Origin: Staphylococcus sp. IVB6240
Lineage (GTDB): Bacteria; Bacillota; Bacilli; Staphylococcales; Staphylococcaceae
Assembly: GCF_025558425.1 (NCBI RefSeq)
Contig: NZ_CP094718.1
Location: 744,001-808,000, forward strand
Direction of reading: 5' to 3'
DNA: 64,000 nt
Of the stretch, positions 55,492 through 64,000 are shown one piece after another (the first letter of the stretch is position 1; each line of letters begins with the position of its first letter). A program made the translations under genes and the position numbers. Below the pieces are notes generated by a model, which searched no databases, was not told the DNA's origin, and was given only the letters and a program-made list of their open reading frames with translations.

Positions 55492-57145
55492 GCATGTTAA
55501 ATGGTATATAGATAAATACAAGCATGGTGAAATCAGGCTTAATAGTGATAGGATAAAACTTATTGATCATTTAGAAAATAATGTCTTATACAGAGATGAT
55601 TTGTATTTTGATAATGAACAAATTGAACTGTGTATCGCTTTTATTGAACGGTTTTACTTTAAATTACAACCGTTTCAAAAATTTTTGATTGCGTTTGTAT
55701 TTCTATTTGATGAAGAAGACGAATTATACTTCGAACAATTCTTTTGGCTTGTAGCCCGTGGTGCAGGTAAAAACGGTCTGATTAGTGGATTGTCAACATA
55801 CTTCATTAGCGAATTACATGGTATCGAAAATTATGACGGAACAGTTGTTGCAAATACAGAAAAACAAGCTAAAACATCATTTGAAGAAATGCATAGAGCG
55901 ATTACTAAACATGGTTTGTATACAGGTTCTGTTAATGATGAAGAGGGTGCGGGAATATTTGATTTAACCAAGCTTAGAATCACTTCCACAAAAACACAAA
56001 GTAAGTTTGAATATGCTACAAGCAATGCAGGTAGTAAAGATGGTGGTCGTGAAGGATTTATTATTTATGATGAAATTCACAGATATGAAAACAACGATAT
56101 TGTAGATGTATTCTCTAGTGGTTTAGGTAAAGTTAAGCACCCTAGAGAGTTTTTTATAGGTACTGATGGATTTGTACGTGAAGGCTTCTTAGATAAGATG
56201 AAAGAGCGTTCTAAAGAAATATTAGAAGGACGTGCGACTGATGACCGTTTGTTTCCGTTTATATGTCGGTTAGATCATAAAGATGAGAAGGACGACCCTT
56301 CTAAGTGGTCTAAAGCAAATCCGATGTTTGAAGAGCCTATGAGTGATTACGGCAAACGTCTTTTTCGTAAAGTATTAAACCAATATCACGATTTAAAACA
56401 CAGTCCAAGTGGCTATGAAAACTTTATGACTAAACGTATGAACTTGCCCGAAGAAGATTCTAGTAAGATTGTCGCTTCACGTGATGAGGTACTTGCCACA
56501 AATCGTGATATACCACCACTAAAAAATAAAACTGCAATAGGTGGTGTTGATTATGCTAGTATTAAAGATTTTGCAGCTGTAGGTTTGTTGTTTAAACAAG
56601 GTGATAACGTTGTTTGGCTCTCTCACTCATTTGCGCGTAAAGAGTATTTGGACCAAGCACAGTTAAAGCCTCCTATCAAAGAGTGGGAGCGTCAAGGACA
56701 CTTAACTATTGTTGATGAGCCGTCTATCAATCCTGCACATATAGTCAATTGGTTTATAAAAATGCGCGAAAAATATGCGATTCAAAAAGTCGTGGCTGAC
56801 AATTTCCGTATGGATTTAATGCGTCCGCTATTTGAAGAAGCCGGATTTGAAATTGAAGTGTTAAGGAATCCAAGAGGTGTACATAGTAAACTAGCACCTC
56901 GTATAGAAACTTTATTTGCAAACCACAGAATTATATTCGGAGATAATCCTTTAATGCGGTGGTATACAAATAATGTTGCTGTTCAAGTTAAAAAAGATGG
57001 TAATAAAGAGTTTATTAAAAAAGATGAACACAGACGTAAAACTGATGGATTTCATGCTTTCTTACATGCTTTATATAGCATAGATGAAATACAAGAAATT
57101 GATTTAGATAAAGCTTTCGACTTGTTAGATCAACTTAACTTTTAG
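55478..57145 (+). CDS. terL: Terminase large subunit
   Basis: 555 residues. ATPase: Walker A-like WLVARGAGKNGLIS and Walker B IIYDEIHR, then the C-terminal nuclease (GGVDYASIKDFAAVGLLF, VVADNFRMDLM). Drives phage DNA packaging. Overlaps terS. Confidence 0.95.
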   Translation: MQINKHVKWYIDKYKHGEIRLNSDRIKLIDHLENNVLYRDDLYFDNEQIELCIAFIERFYFKLQPFQKFLIAFVFLFDEEDELYFEQFFWLVARGAGKNGLISGLSTYFISELHGIENYDGTVVANTEKQAKTSFEEMHRAITKHGLYTGSVNDEEGAGIFDLTKLRITSTKTQSKFEYATSNAGSKDGGREGFIIYDEIHRYENNDIVDVFSSGLGKVKHPREFFIGTDGFVREGFLDKMKERSKEILEGRATDDRLFPFICRLDHKDEKDDPSKWSKANPMFEEPMSDYGKRLFRKVLNQYHDLKHSPSGYENFMTKRMNLPEEDSSKIVASRDEVLATNRDIPPLKNKTAIGGVDYASIKDFAAVGLLFKQGDNVVWLSHSFARKEYLDQAQLKPPIKEWERQGHLTIVDEPSINPAHIVNWFIKMREKYAIQKVVADNFRMDLMRPLFEEAGFEIEVLRNPRGVHSKLAPRIETLFANHRIIFGDNPLMRWYTNNVAVQVKKDGNKEFIKKDEHRRKTDGFHAFLHALYSIDEIQEIDLDKAFDLLDQLNF

Positions 57146-57164
57146 TAATAAAGGAGGTGGTGAA

Positions 57165-58343
57165 TTGAGGTTTCTGGATGCAGTATTTAAACGCAATTTA
57201 GAAGTGAGAGATATGCTCGATTTAAAATTAGAGAACGACCCTGCAAGTCGTTCATATTTAAAACGTATGGCTCTTGAAACATCAATTAATTTTATCGCAA
57301 GAACATTTAGTCAATCAGAGTTCTGGGTTAAAGATGGCCAGGAATTAAAAAGAGATAAATTATATTATAAGTTGAATGTTAGGCCTAACACAGATTCAAG
57401 TGCATCAGATTTTTGGCACAAAGTTATTTATAGGTTGGTTTACGATAATGAGGTTTTAATCATTAAAACTGATTCAGATGATTTGTTGATAGCTGATGAT
57501 TTTTACAGAGAAGAATTTGCGGTTTATGAAGATATTTTTAAAGATGTTGTAGTAAAAGATTTCAAATTTGAACGTTCATTTAAGATGAATGAAGTCATCT
57601 ATTTGAACTATAACAACAATAAATTACAACGTTTTGTTGAAAGTTTATTTGCTGATTATGGTGAATTATTTGGTCGTATGATGGACACACAACTACGGAT
57701 GAATCAAATAAGAGGTGTTGTAAGAACTACTAAAGGTGCTGGAGAATTAGACAACGCTAGTATGCAGAGAATGCAAAAATTTATTAACAAAATATATGGA
57801 CAGCTTAATAATAATGGCACAGCAATTGTTCCTGAAATACCACCATTTCAGTTTGAAGAAATTTCTAAAAATAATTCATCAGGTAGAGATAACAGTGGTG
57901 AAAACTTGCAAAAAGTTAAGCGCATGATTATTGATGATGTCGCTAAAATTATAGGTATTCCATCGAATTTGATACATGGTGATGTCGCTGATTTAAGTAA
58001 TGCTATGACTGCATATATTGATTTTTGTATTAATCCTTTAATCGCAAAAATAGAAGACGAGTTGAATAGCAAATTTTTTACAGAAACCGAATTTTTAAAA
58101 GGGAAACGTATAAAAGTTGTTGGCATCAATGCGGTAGACCCAATTAAGAACGCTGAAAAAGTAGATAAATTAATATCATCAAGCGCAGCTAAACAAAATG
58201 AAGTGAGAGAAATGCTCGGTCTTGCACCTGTTGACGGTGGAGACCGTTTTATTTTGACTAAAAACTATCAAACTGAAGATGACTTGAAAGGGGGTGAGAA
58301 TGAAAATGGAGACGAAACAAGAGCTAATGAAAGCAACGTCTAA
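57165..58343 (+). CDS. Portal protein (HK97 type)
   Basis: 392 residues. MRFLDAVFKRNLEVRDML at the start, the core with MALETSINFIARTFSQSEFW and the hallmark LSNAMTAYIDFCINPLIAKI. TTG start seven bases after AGGAGG. Its end overlaps the protease gene by 44 bases. Confidence 0.93.
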   Translation: MRFLDAVFKRNLEVRDMLDLKLENDPASRSYLKRMALETSINFIARTFSQSEFWVKDGQELKRDKLYYKLNVRPNTDSSASDFWHKVIYRLVYDNEVLIIKTDSDDLLIADDFYREEFAVYEDIFKDVVVKDFKFERSFKMNEVIYLNYNNNKLQRFVESLFADYGELFGRMMDTQLRMNQIRGVVRTTKGAGELDNASMQRMQKFINKIYGQLNNNGTAIVPEIPPFQFEEISKNNSSGRDNSGENLQKVKRMIIDDVAKIIGIPSNLIHGDVADLSNAMTAYIDFCINPLIAKIEDELNSKFFTETEFLKGKRIKVVGINAVDPIKNAEKVDKLISSSAAKQNEVREMLGLAPVDGGDRFILTKNYQTEDDLKGGENENGDETRANESNV

Positions 58344-59019
58344 ATATGCTTTTAAAAATGAAGTGAAAGACGATAAGATCGTTCTCACTCTTAGTGGTCC
58401 TGTTGCACAAGCCTCAATTTTTGCAGATGAAACCATTAACAGCCATGATATTGCAGAAGTGTTAGATGGTGTAGATAAAGATATTGTAATTCGCTTAAAC
58501 AGCCCAGGTGGTGATGCTTTTCAAGGGATTGAAATTTATAACTATTTAAAGAATCATTCATCACACGTTACTGTTGAAGTGACTGCTTTAGCTGCAAGTG
58601 CTGCTTCTATAATTGCAATGGCTGCTGATGAACTTGTTATGAGCAAAGGTGCTTCGCTGATGATTCATGAAGCAGCGACCATCGCAATTGGTAATAAGGC
58701 AGACGTTAAGAAGACATTAAATGCTTTAGAAACAGTAGATGCATCGATTGTCGAAGTTTACAAAGATAAAACAGGGCTTGATGAAAAAGAAATTGAGCAA
58801 CTTATGACTGCTGAAACTTGGTTTACAGCGAAAGATGCTGTTGATAAAGGGTTTGCGGACAAAACTAAAGATATGGTTGAAACACCTAAAGAAACCCAAG
58901 ATGTTGTGGAAAACAATAGCGAAATGATTGCTATGAAAAATGAAATCGAGGGATTGAAAATTCAACTATCTAATTTCAAAAATAGTGAACATAAACCAAA
59001 GAAAAAACGATATTTATAG
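58300..59019 (+). CDS. ClpP-like head maturation protease
   Basis: 239 residues. ClpP fold: RLNSPGGDAFQGIEIYNYL, nucleophile Ser in LAASAASIIAMAA, His in MIHEAATI. Cuts scaffold or capsid delta domain in the prohead. Start at ATG 58300 after GGGGGTGAGA. A coiled coil at the C-terminus (VENNSEMIAMKNEIEGLKI) may be scaffold. Confidence 0.93.
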   Translation: MKMETKQELMKATSKYAFKNEVKDDKIVLTLSGPVAQASIFADETINSHDIAEVLDGVDKDIVIRLNSPGGDAFQGIEIYNYLKNHSSHVTVEVTALAASAASIIAMAADELVMSKGASLMIHEAATIAIGNKADVKKTLNALETVDASIVEVYKDKTGLDEKEIEQLMTAETWFTAKDAVDKGFADKTKDMVETPKETQDVVENNSEMIAMKNEIEGLKIQLSNFKNSEHKPKKKRYL

Positions 59020-59030
59020 GAGGTATTTAA

Positions 59031-60230
59031 ATGGTTGTTAAATTTAAGAATGATATTGAAAACAACGTAGATAAATTGAAAAATGAATATTTTGAGGCAG
59101 TGCGTAATGACGCTGACTCAGAAACGATTGAGAATAAGTATGCAGAATACATGGCTGCTTTCTCATCTAATTTGCATGACAATATTTTAAAAGATGCACG
59201 CGAAGAGGCTTTAAATGCTAATACAGATGAACAAGTATTAATGAAGCGTGGTCAAAACGTATTAACATCTGAAGAAAAACGATTTTTCACAAATTTAGTT
59301 GAAGATGATGCTAATTTAGACACTTATAAGGAAGAAATCATTTTACCTGAGACGACAGTTTCTCGAGTGTTTGAAGACATGCAAAGCGAACGTCCTTTGT
59401 TATCTAAAATTAATTTCCAAATCGCAGGTATTAAAACGCGTATTATTGCAGGTGATCCTGATGGAGCTGCAATGTGGGGTGAGATTTTCGGTAAAATTCA
59501 AGGACAAATTCAAGCTAATTTCCGTGAATACACATTCTCTCAAAACAAACTAACAGCGTTCGCGATTGTACCTAAAGATTTATTAGACTTTGGTCCAGAA
59601 TGGGTAGAGCGTTATGTTCGTTTACAACTAGCAGAAGCTATGGGAGCTAAATTAGAAGAAGGTATTGTAAAAGGTAATGGTCCAGTACAGAACCAACCTG
59701 TTGGATTAATTAAAGATATGGTAAAAGATGACAGTGGTAATATTACTTCTGTTAAAGATAAAACAGAAAAAGGAAAACTTACGTTCGCTGATGCTAAAAC
59801 GACGGTGACTGAATTATCAAATCTTATGAATTCGTTATCTGTTAAAGAAAATGGTAAGCGTATTAACATTTCAGGAAAGGTGTCATTACTTGTTAACCCT
59901 GACCAATTATTTGCAATTCAAGCTAAATACACGATTCAAAACGCTAATGGTCAATGGGTTACTTCATTGCCTTTCAATTTAGATATTTTACCATCTGAGT
60001 TTGTTGAAAAAGGTAAAATTATTGCTTTCGTTCCATCGCGTTATTATGCGATGTATAAAGGGGCTACACAAATTCGCGAATACGGCGAAGTATTAGCACT
60101 GGAAGATGCGAATGTGTATATTGCCAAACAGTATGCACACGGTATGCCAGATGATAACAAGGTAGCTGAGGTTTATTCTTTTAGTGATGTTGTAGCATCT
60201 GACTCCGAAGAATCAGATGTAGGTGCATAA
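59031..60230 (+). CDS. Major capsid protein (HK97 fold)
   Basis: 399 residues. N-terminal helical delta domain (about 1-100), then capsid body with LPETTVSRVFEDMQSERPLL, and AFAIVPKDLLDFGPEWVERY. Follows the protease by 11 bases after AGGAGG. GC and codon use like neighbours. Confidence 0.94.
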   Translation: MVVKFKNDIENNVDKLKNEYFEAVRNDADSETIENKYAEYMAAFSSNLHDNILKDAREEALNANTDEQVLMKRGQNVLTSEEKRFFTNLVEDDANLDTYKEEIILPETTVSRVFEDMQSERPLLSKINFQIAGIKTRIIAGDPDGAAMWGEIFGKIQGQIQANFREYTFSQNKLTAFAIVPKDLLDFGPEWVERYVRLQLAEAMGAKLEEGIVKGNGPVQNQPVGLIKDMVKDDSGNITSVKDKTEKGKLTFADAKTTVTELSNLMNSLSVKENGKRINISGKVSLLVNPDQLFAIQAKYTIQNANGQWVTSLPFNLDILPSEFVEKGKIIAFVPSRYYAMYKGATQIREYGEVLALEDANVYIAKQYAHGMPDDNKVAEVYSFSDVVASDSEESDVGA

Positions 60231-60247
60231 TTGAAAGGGGTGGTTAA

Positions 60248-60535
60248 ATGATCACTCAAAATCATGTTGAAGAAATGAAGAGACGATTAAAAATTTTTCA
60301 TATGTTCGAAGATGAGCATATACAATCATTACTCGAACAATCTTATGAAGATATTAAATATCGTTGCCAAGAGTTTGACATGAATGAGAATAACCGTGGA
60401 GTTGAGCTTGTTTATGAGCGTACAAGGTATGCATATAACGACAGTTTAGAATTTTTTCATGAGAACTTTTTAGGACAAATCACATCTTTCGCGTTAGAAA
60501 ACATGAAGGAGGTTGATTATGAACAAGAATTATAG
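60248..60535 (+). CDS. Head-tail connector (gp6-like)
   Basis: 95 residues, helical: MITQNHVEEMKRRLKIFHMF, YERTRYAYNDSLEFFHENFL. Position after the capsid gene fits the adaptor that binds the portal. GGGGTGG before the start. Overlaps the next gene. Confidence 0.82.
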   Translation: MITQNHVEEMKRRLKIFHMFEDEHIQSLLEQSYEDIKYRCQEFDMNENNRGVELVYERTRYAYNDSLEFFHENFLGQITSFALENMKEVDYEQEL

Positions 60536-60887
60536 ACCACCTAAAATAAGTAATGGGGACTTGAGAGTTCCTGTTACTTTTTTTCGTATGGTGGAAAACG
60601 ACGGTCCTTTTCCTGGAAGTAAAAAGAAAGAAAAAGCATTTACGACACTTTGCGAAGTCTATGAAAGTTCAACAAAAGATTTAGAAAAGACAAGCGGTGT
60701 CACTGGTACCCATAAAATCACTATTAATTTTAGAAACCCACATGTCGATTATCATATCAATCATTCAGACACCTTTGAACTCATTCATGGATTGTATGAA
60801 AATTCAACGTTTAAAGTGATTGATTTCGCGCCCAATTCGAGCAATAAAGAAATGATTAAAGTGGTAGGTGTTGCTAATGGCGAATAG
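60519..60887 (+). CDS. Head-tail adaptor / head closure protein
   Basis: 122 residues. DLRVPVTFFRMVENDGPFPG and TFKVIDFAPNSSNKEMIKVV fit the SPP1 gp16-like closure family. ATG 60519 is six bases after GGAGG. Overlaps both neighbours. Confidence 0.82.
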   Translation: MNKNYRPPKISNGDLRVPVTFFRMVENDGPFPGSKKKEKAFTTLCEVYESSTKDLEKTSGVTGTHKITINFRNPHVDYHINHSDTFELIHGLYENSTFKVIDFAPNSSNKEMIKVVGVANGE

Positions 60888-61278
60888 AGTCAATGTCGAA
60901 TTAAAAGGTATGAAAGAGCTAGAACGTGAACTTGAAAACCTTTACGGTAAAACGAAAATGAAACGCATTATTGATGAATCTTTAAAGGTTGGAGGCAAGG
61001 TGGTTGTCGAAAATATCAAGCGTAACTTTGAGGATTCCAAAGATACAGGTGCAAGTAAGGCTGAAGTAAAACTATCTGCACCCTTCACTTCAAATGGAGT
61101 ACGTATTATAAAGATTTATTGGGAAGGCCCTAAAAATCGTTGGAGAATCATTCATTTAAACGAGTTCGGCACTATTAAAAACCCTAACCCGCGAGGTAAA
61201 GGTGCAGTTGAACGCGCCATGAGAAGCGGTCAAGAAGCCTATGTCCAAGCTATTAAACAAAGGTTAAAAAGGGGTTGA
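60877..61278 (+). CDS. HK97 gp10-family tail component
   Basis: 133 residues: MANRVNVELKGMKELERELE, then VVENIKRNFEDSKDTGASKA, and NEFGTIKNPNPRGKGAVERA. Typical gp10 pattern. Start at ATG 60877 within the end of the adaptor gene. Confidence 0.87.
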   Translation: MANRVNVELKGMKELERELENLYGKTKMKRIIDESLKVGGKVVVENIKRNFEDSKDTGASKAEVKLSAPFTSNGVRIIKIYWEGPKNRWRIIHLNEFGTIKNPNPRGKGAVERAMRSGQEAYVQAIKQRLKRG

Positions 61279-61283
61279 TACGA

Positions 61284-61694
61284 TTGAGAGATATTTTAAT
61301 GGATATTTATAACATCCTTATTAAAGATACGTTAGTGCAACGATATGTTGATAATCGTATTAAGTTCTATGAATACCCTGAACCGTCAGATATGACCAAG
61401 CCATATATTGTGATGAGTGAAATTGATGACACATTACCTGTCGAATACGCAGACAATGACAACCTTGCATTAAGCTACCTCGTACAAATTGATGTGTTTG
61501 TGCCTGAATCCGAGGAGTATCAATCATATTTTGTAAGGAATAAAGTTAGCTATCACATTTCACGGTTAATGAAAGAACAATTGAAAATGGAAAACACATC
61601 AAATGCAAAACCGGAATATGACGAAGAATTAAAAATGTACAGGTCCGCTCGTAGATACGAGGGGACCTTTTATCGTACTGAATTAAATTTATAG
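61284..61694 (+). CDS. Tail terminator-like protein (DUF3168 type)
   Basis: 136 residues: RDILMDIYNILIKDTLVQRY, then YLVQIDVFVPESEEYQSYFV. Fits tail terminators by order and length. TTG 61284 has GGGG nine bases upstream; a TTG at 61275 overlaps the prior stop but has no space for a ribosome site. Confidence 0.8.
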   Translation: MRDILMDIYNILIKDTLVQRYVDNRIKFYEYPEPSDMTKPYIVMSEIDDTLPVEYADNDNLALSYLVQIDVFVPESEEYQSYFVRNKVSYHISRLMKEQLKMENTSNAKPEYDEELKMYRSARRYEGTFYRTELNL

Positions 61695-61706
61695 GAGGAA
61701 TTAAGA

Positions 61707-62330
61707 ATGGCAAAAAAATACAATTCGTTTACAGGTATTACAGGATTTTACTATATGCCTTTGAATACAGAAGAAGTTTCAGGTGTAACTGACCCTGAAC
61801 GTATTAAATATTTACAAGAAATTCAGGTATCAAAAGAACAATCTATTGAAAAAGCACATGGAGATAATAGTGTTGCTGAACTAGCAGTATCTAACGGAAC
61901 AGTTGAACTAGAATCTACATTCCATCATTTACCAATCGAAGATAGAGAAGTATTATTTGGACTTGATAAATCAAGTGATGGTGTGATTGGTGTAGGTAAT
62001 AATACGCCACCATATGTTGCGGTTATCTTCGAAAAAACAACAGAAACTGGCGCGTCTGAATATGTTGGATTGCTTAAAGGTATGTTCACGTTTCCTGAAG
62101 TTTCTGGTCAACCTAAAGAAGATGGTGTTGAATTCTCTCAAGACAAATCTACAGCTGAATTCATGTCTGCTGAAGTTGAAGGCTTTGAGAAAGAACAAAC
62201 TATGCTTCTCGGTCGCGATGAAAAAGGTGTAACTGTCATGCGTGATACAATTTGGAAAAAAGTATTTGGTAAAGAACACCCTAGCAAATCAGTATCCGAA
62301 GACACAGAAGAACCTGACATTGGCGCATAA
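61707..62330 (+). CDS. Major tail protein
   Basis: 207 residues: MAKKYNSFTGITGFYYMPLN, with AVSNGTVELESTFHHLPIED and KGMFTFPEVSGQPKEDGVEF, the phi13/TP901-type tail tube pattern. AGGAGG before the start. Acidic end (SEDTEEPDIGA) resembles the capsid's end (EESDVGA). Confidence 0.9.
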   Translation: MAKKYNSFTGITGFYYMPLNTEEVSGVTDPERIKYLQEIQVSKEQSIEKAHGDNSVAELAVSNGTVELESTFHHLPIEDREVLFGLDKSSDGVIGVGNNTPPYVAVIFEKTTETGASEYVGLLKGMFTFPEVSGQPKEDGVEFSQDKSTAEFMSAEVEGFEKEQTMLLGRDEKGVTVMRDTIWKKVFGKEHPSKSVSEDTEEPDIGA

Positions 62331-62347
62331 TAAGGAGGGCTATATCA

Positions 62348-62527
62348 ATGGCTAAATATGAAGTATTAAAAACTTTTAAAGATTTGCAGGACAATGACAA
62401 GTTATATAAAAAAGGGAACACATTTCCGCGTCCAGTGAATAAGAAAATTGATGAAGAACGTATTTTAGAACTTTCATCAAGTGACAATCGTCAACGTAAA
62501 CCACTAATCAAAAAGATTGAAGATTAA
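62348..62527 (+). CDS. Small phage protein after the major tail gene
   Basis: 59 residues: MAKYEVLKTFKDLQDNDKLY, ending KPLIKKIED. AAGGAGG precedes the start. Homologs follow major tail genes in staphylococcal phages; function unknown. A terminator follows at once. Confidence 0.72.
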   Translation: MAKYEVLKTFKDLQDNDKLYKKGNTFPRPVNKKIDEERILELSSSDNRQRKPLIKKIED

Positions 62528-62531
62528 TTTT

Positions 62532-62553
62532 GAGGGCATTGCGCCCTCTTTTT
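62532..62553 (+). terminator. Internal terminator in the tail operon
   Basis: GAGGGC, loop ATTGC, GCCCTC, then TTTTTATT. It sits between the tail tube genes and the tail chaperone genes. Confidence 0.78.
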
Positions 62554-62594
62554 ATTCGCAAATAAAAATTATTATATTAAAAGGAGTTTTAAAC

Positions 62595-62966
62595 ATGGCT
62601 AAAAAAATCAATTACATTAAATTAGTAGTATTAGATAAAGAAGGTAACGCTAAAGAGGATAAAAACGGTAATTTCGAGGTTGAGACGCATTTCACACCTA
62701 ACTTTATCCCATTCCGTAAAATTTATGAAGCGACTGACATTATGGAAGGTACGTCTGAAGACGGTAGCGAACTAACAGAAAAAGAAATGTTTAAACGCAT
62801 GACTGATTTTGTTGTTGATGTGTACAATAATCAATTCACAAGTGACGATTTATTAGATCGTTTACATGCACCTGATGCGGTTGAAGAAATCAAATCACAA
62901 GTGCAATTCATCGCACAAGGCCAAATGGACGAGCAAAGAAAAAAGCAATTAGCGAAGATGATTTAA
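62595..62966 (+). CDS. Tail assembly chaperone gpG
   Basis: 123 residues: MAKKINYIKLVVLDKEGNAK, later MFKRMTDFVVDVYNNQFTSD. Chaperone that coats the tape measure protein with its frameshifted form. AAGGAG before ATG 62595; a longer upstream frame is rejected because it crosses the terminator. A slippery site lies near the 3' end. Confidence 0.88.
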   Translation: MAKKINYIKLVVLDKEGNAKEDKNGNFEVETHFTPNFIPFRKIYEATDIMEGTSEDGSELTEKEMFKRMTDFVVDVYNNQFTSDDLLDRLHAPDAVEEIKSQVQFIAQGQMDEQRKKQLAKMI

Positions 62967-63169
62967 ATAAAAAAGTCATCACATGGGCTGAACACAAACA
63001 AAATTTAAAAAAAGTAGCATACGACATGATGAAAGAGGGCGGTAAGGATATTAACGACATCCTAGACATGCCCTTTTCTTTTTTTATGGATGTTATTGAA
63101 GACGGTAGAAAGCCCGTCAAACAAATTGATAAGAAAGACAGTATGTTAGATGCATTCACCAATTTATAA
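62595..63169 (+). CDS. Tail assembly chaperone gpGT, -1 frameshift product
   Basis: At A AAA AAG (62939-62945) ribosomes can slip back one base. The fused product continues AISEDDLNKKVITWAEHKQN, then DILDMPFSFFMDVIEDGRKP, to TAA 63167-63169, about 191 residues in all. The T frame has no start codon of its own and matches the common gpG/gpGT layout in siphoviruses. Confidence 0.85.
62939..62945 (+). other. Slippery heptamer for -1 frameshifting
   Basis: A AAA AAG in the gpG frame, 21 bases before the gpG stop. Standard X XXY YYZ form. Confidence 0.85.
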
Positions 63170-63185
63170 GTAAGGAGGTGGAAAT

Positions 63186-64000
63186 ATGGCAGAAAGAATT
63201 AAGGGTTTACAGATTGACCTATCTATGCAAGATATGGGGATTGGTTCAACACTTAAAGGTATTAAGCGTAGTTTTAGGCAACTCAACTCTGATTTGAAAT
63301 TATCAAGTAACAACTTTAAATACTCAGAAAAGTCAATGGCGAGTTATGAGAATAGAATACATGAGTTAGATGCTGCGACGAAACAACAACGTAACAATGT
63401 TAAAGAATTGCGCAAGCAATATGAACAAATGGTTAAAGATAAAGGAGCGAATAACGCTGCTGCTGTTAGGTTGCGTACAGAATATAATAAACAAGCTGAT
63501 ACATTAAATAGACTCGAACACGAGCTAGACCAAACTGTAGATGGTTTCAAAAGATTCCAAAAAGAAGCGCAAGAAGCAGCTAGAGTCTCTAATAGTAGTT
63601 TTGGTCGATTAGGTCAAAAGTTTACAGATATAGGACCAAAACTTACTAGTGTTGGTGAATCGATGAAAAGTGTTGGTCGTTCAATGTCTATGTATGTTAC
63701 TGCTCCGGTTGTAGCAGGCTTTGGACTTGCCGCAAAGAAAAGCATAGACTTTGATGACTCAATGCGTAAGGTTAAAGCGACATCAGGTGCTACGGGTAAA
63801 GAGTTTAATTTATTGAGAGACAAAGCACTTGAAATGGGTGCTAAAACTAAATTTAGCGCTAGTGAATCGGCTGACGCTCTGAATTTTATGGCCTTGGCCG
63901 GCTGGGATACCAAAGAAATGATGAGTGGTATTGACGGTGTCATGCAGTTAGCGGCTGCATCTGGTGAGGATTTAGCGCAAGTCAGTGATATTGTTACGGA
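63186..64000 (+). CDS. Tail tape measure protein (partial)
   Basis: The first 271 codons of a long gene cut by the window end. MAERIKGLQIDLSMQDMGIG, a coiled coil (about 40-125), two Gly/Ser-rich turns (VGESMKSVGRSMSMYVTAPV) and the TP901-type core (MRKVKATSGATGKEFNLL, FSASESADALNFMALAGW). Sets tail length and may form a DNA channel. GGAGGTGGAAAT before the start. Confidence 0.93.
   Translation, partial: MAERIKGLQIDLSMQDMGIGSTLKGIKRSFRQLNSDLKLSSNNFKYSEKSMASYENRIHELDAATKQQRNNVKELRKQYEQMVKDKGANNAAAVRLRTEYNKQADTLNRLEHELDQTVDGFKRFQKEAQEAARVSNSSFGRLGQKFTDIGPKLTSVGESMKSVGRSMSMYVTAPVVAGFGLAAKKSIDFDDSMRKVKATSGATGKEFNLLRDKALEMGAKTKFSASESADALNFMALAGWDTKEMMSGIDGVMQLAAASGEDLAQVSDIVT

Overview
The window is from a low-GC Gram-positive bacterium, almost certainly a Staphylococcus. 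The evidence is the gene order ylbF-ylbG-rsmD-coaD-tmcAL-yceD-rpmF and pheST-rnhC-zapA-cvpA-polX-mutS2-trxA-uvrC-sdhCAB-murI-rdgB, a tagatose-6-phosphate lacABCD operon, LPXTG surface protein architecture, holin-like toxin modules of the SprG/SprF kind, and a prophage with RinB, DUF1381, DUF1514 and DUF771-type genes. Species is not fixed by the sequence; an animal-associated species is a reasonable guess.

Layout. (1) 1-5.5 kb: a galactitol/galactose-type PTS (IIA, IIB, partial IIC, minus strand) divergent from lacABCD; lacD carries a frameshift. (2) 5.6-32.1 kb: core housekeeping genes, namely a CAP-domain membrane protein, ylbF, a glycerophosphodiester phosphodiesterase, ylbG, rsmD, coaD, tmcAL, yceD-rpmF, an rRNA methyltransferase, a T-box leader with pheST, rnhC, zapA, cvpA, polX, mutS2, trxA, uvrC, sdhCAB, murI, rdgB and a phosphoesterase. 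Between pheT and rnhC (16.8-18.0 kb) lies a tandem repeat carrying two holin-like toxin peptides with antisense RNAs and one orphan antisense RNA. (3) 32.3-37.6 kb: accessory DNA with an unknown gene, a large CAP/coiled-coil/LPXTG surface protein gene broken by an IS30-family element and a nonsense codon, and a second toxin/antisense RNA locus on the opposite strand.

(4) 37.6 kb to the end: the left part of a siphovirus prophage. Minus-strand lysogeny genes are a tyrosine integrase, a CPBP protease, an Abi_2 (AbiF-type) HEPN protein preceded by a small structured RNA with its own promoter and terminator, a FlgT_C-like protein, repressor debris and a CI repressor. Plus-strand early genes are Cro-like, antirepressor, DUF771, DUF1108, Gp157, ERF, SSB, HNHc, a DnaD-like initiator with iterons, helicase loader, DnaB, RusA, dUTPase, RinB and a RinA-like activator. 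Two minus-strand membrane proteins with their own promoters interrupt this region, each antisense at its 3' end to a small plus-strand membrane peptide. Late genes are a kinase-HNH fusion, TerS/TerL, portal, ClpP-like protease, capsid, connector genes, tail genes with a -1 frameshift (gpG/gpGT) and the start of the tape measure protein.

Most notable systems: the Abi_2 gene with its upstream RNA, the repeated toxin/antisense-RNA modules with overlapping leader ORFs, and the paired membrane-protein/antisense-peptide loci in the prophage. Several small prophage ORFs are broken, two or three by UGA where Trp is plausible.
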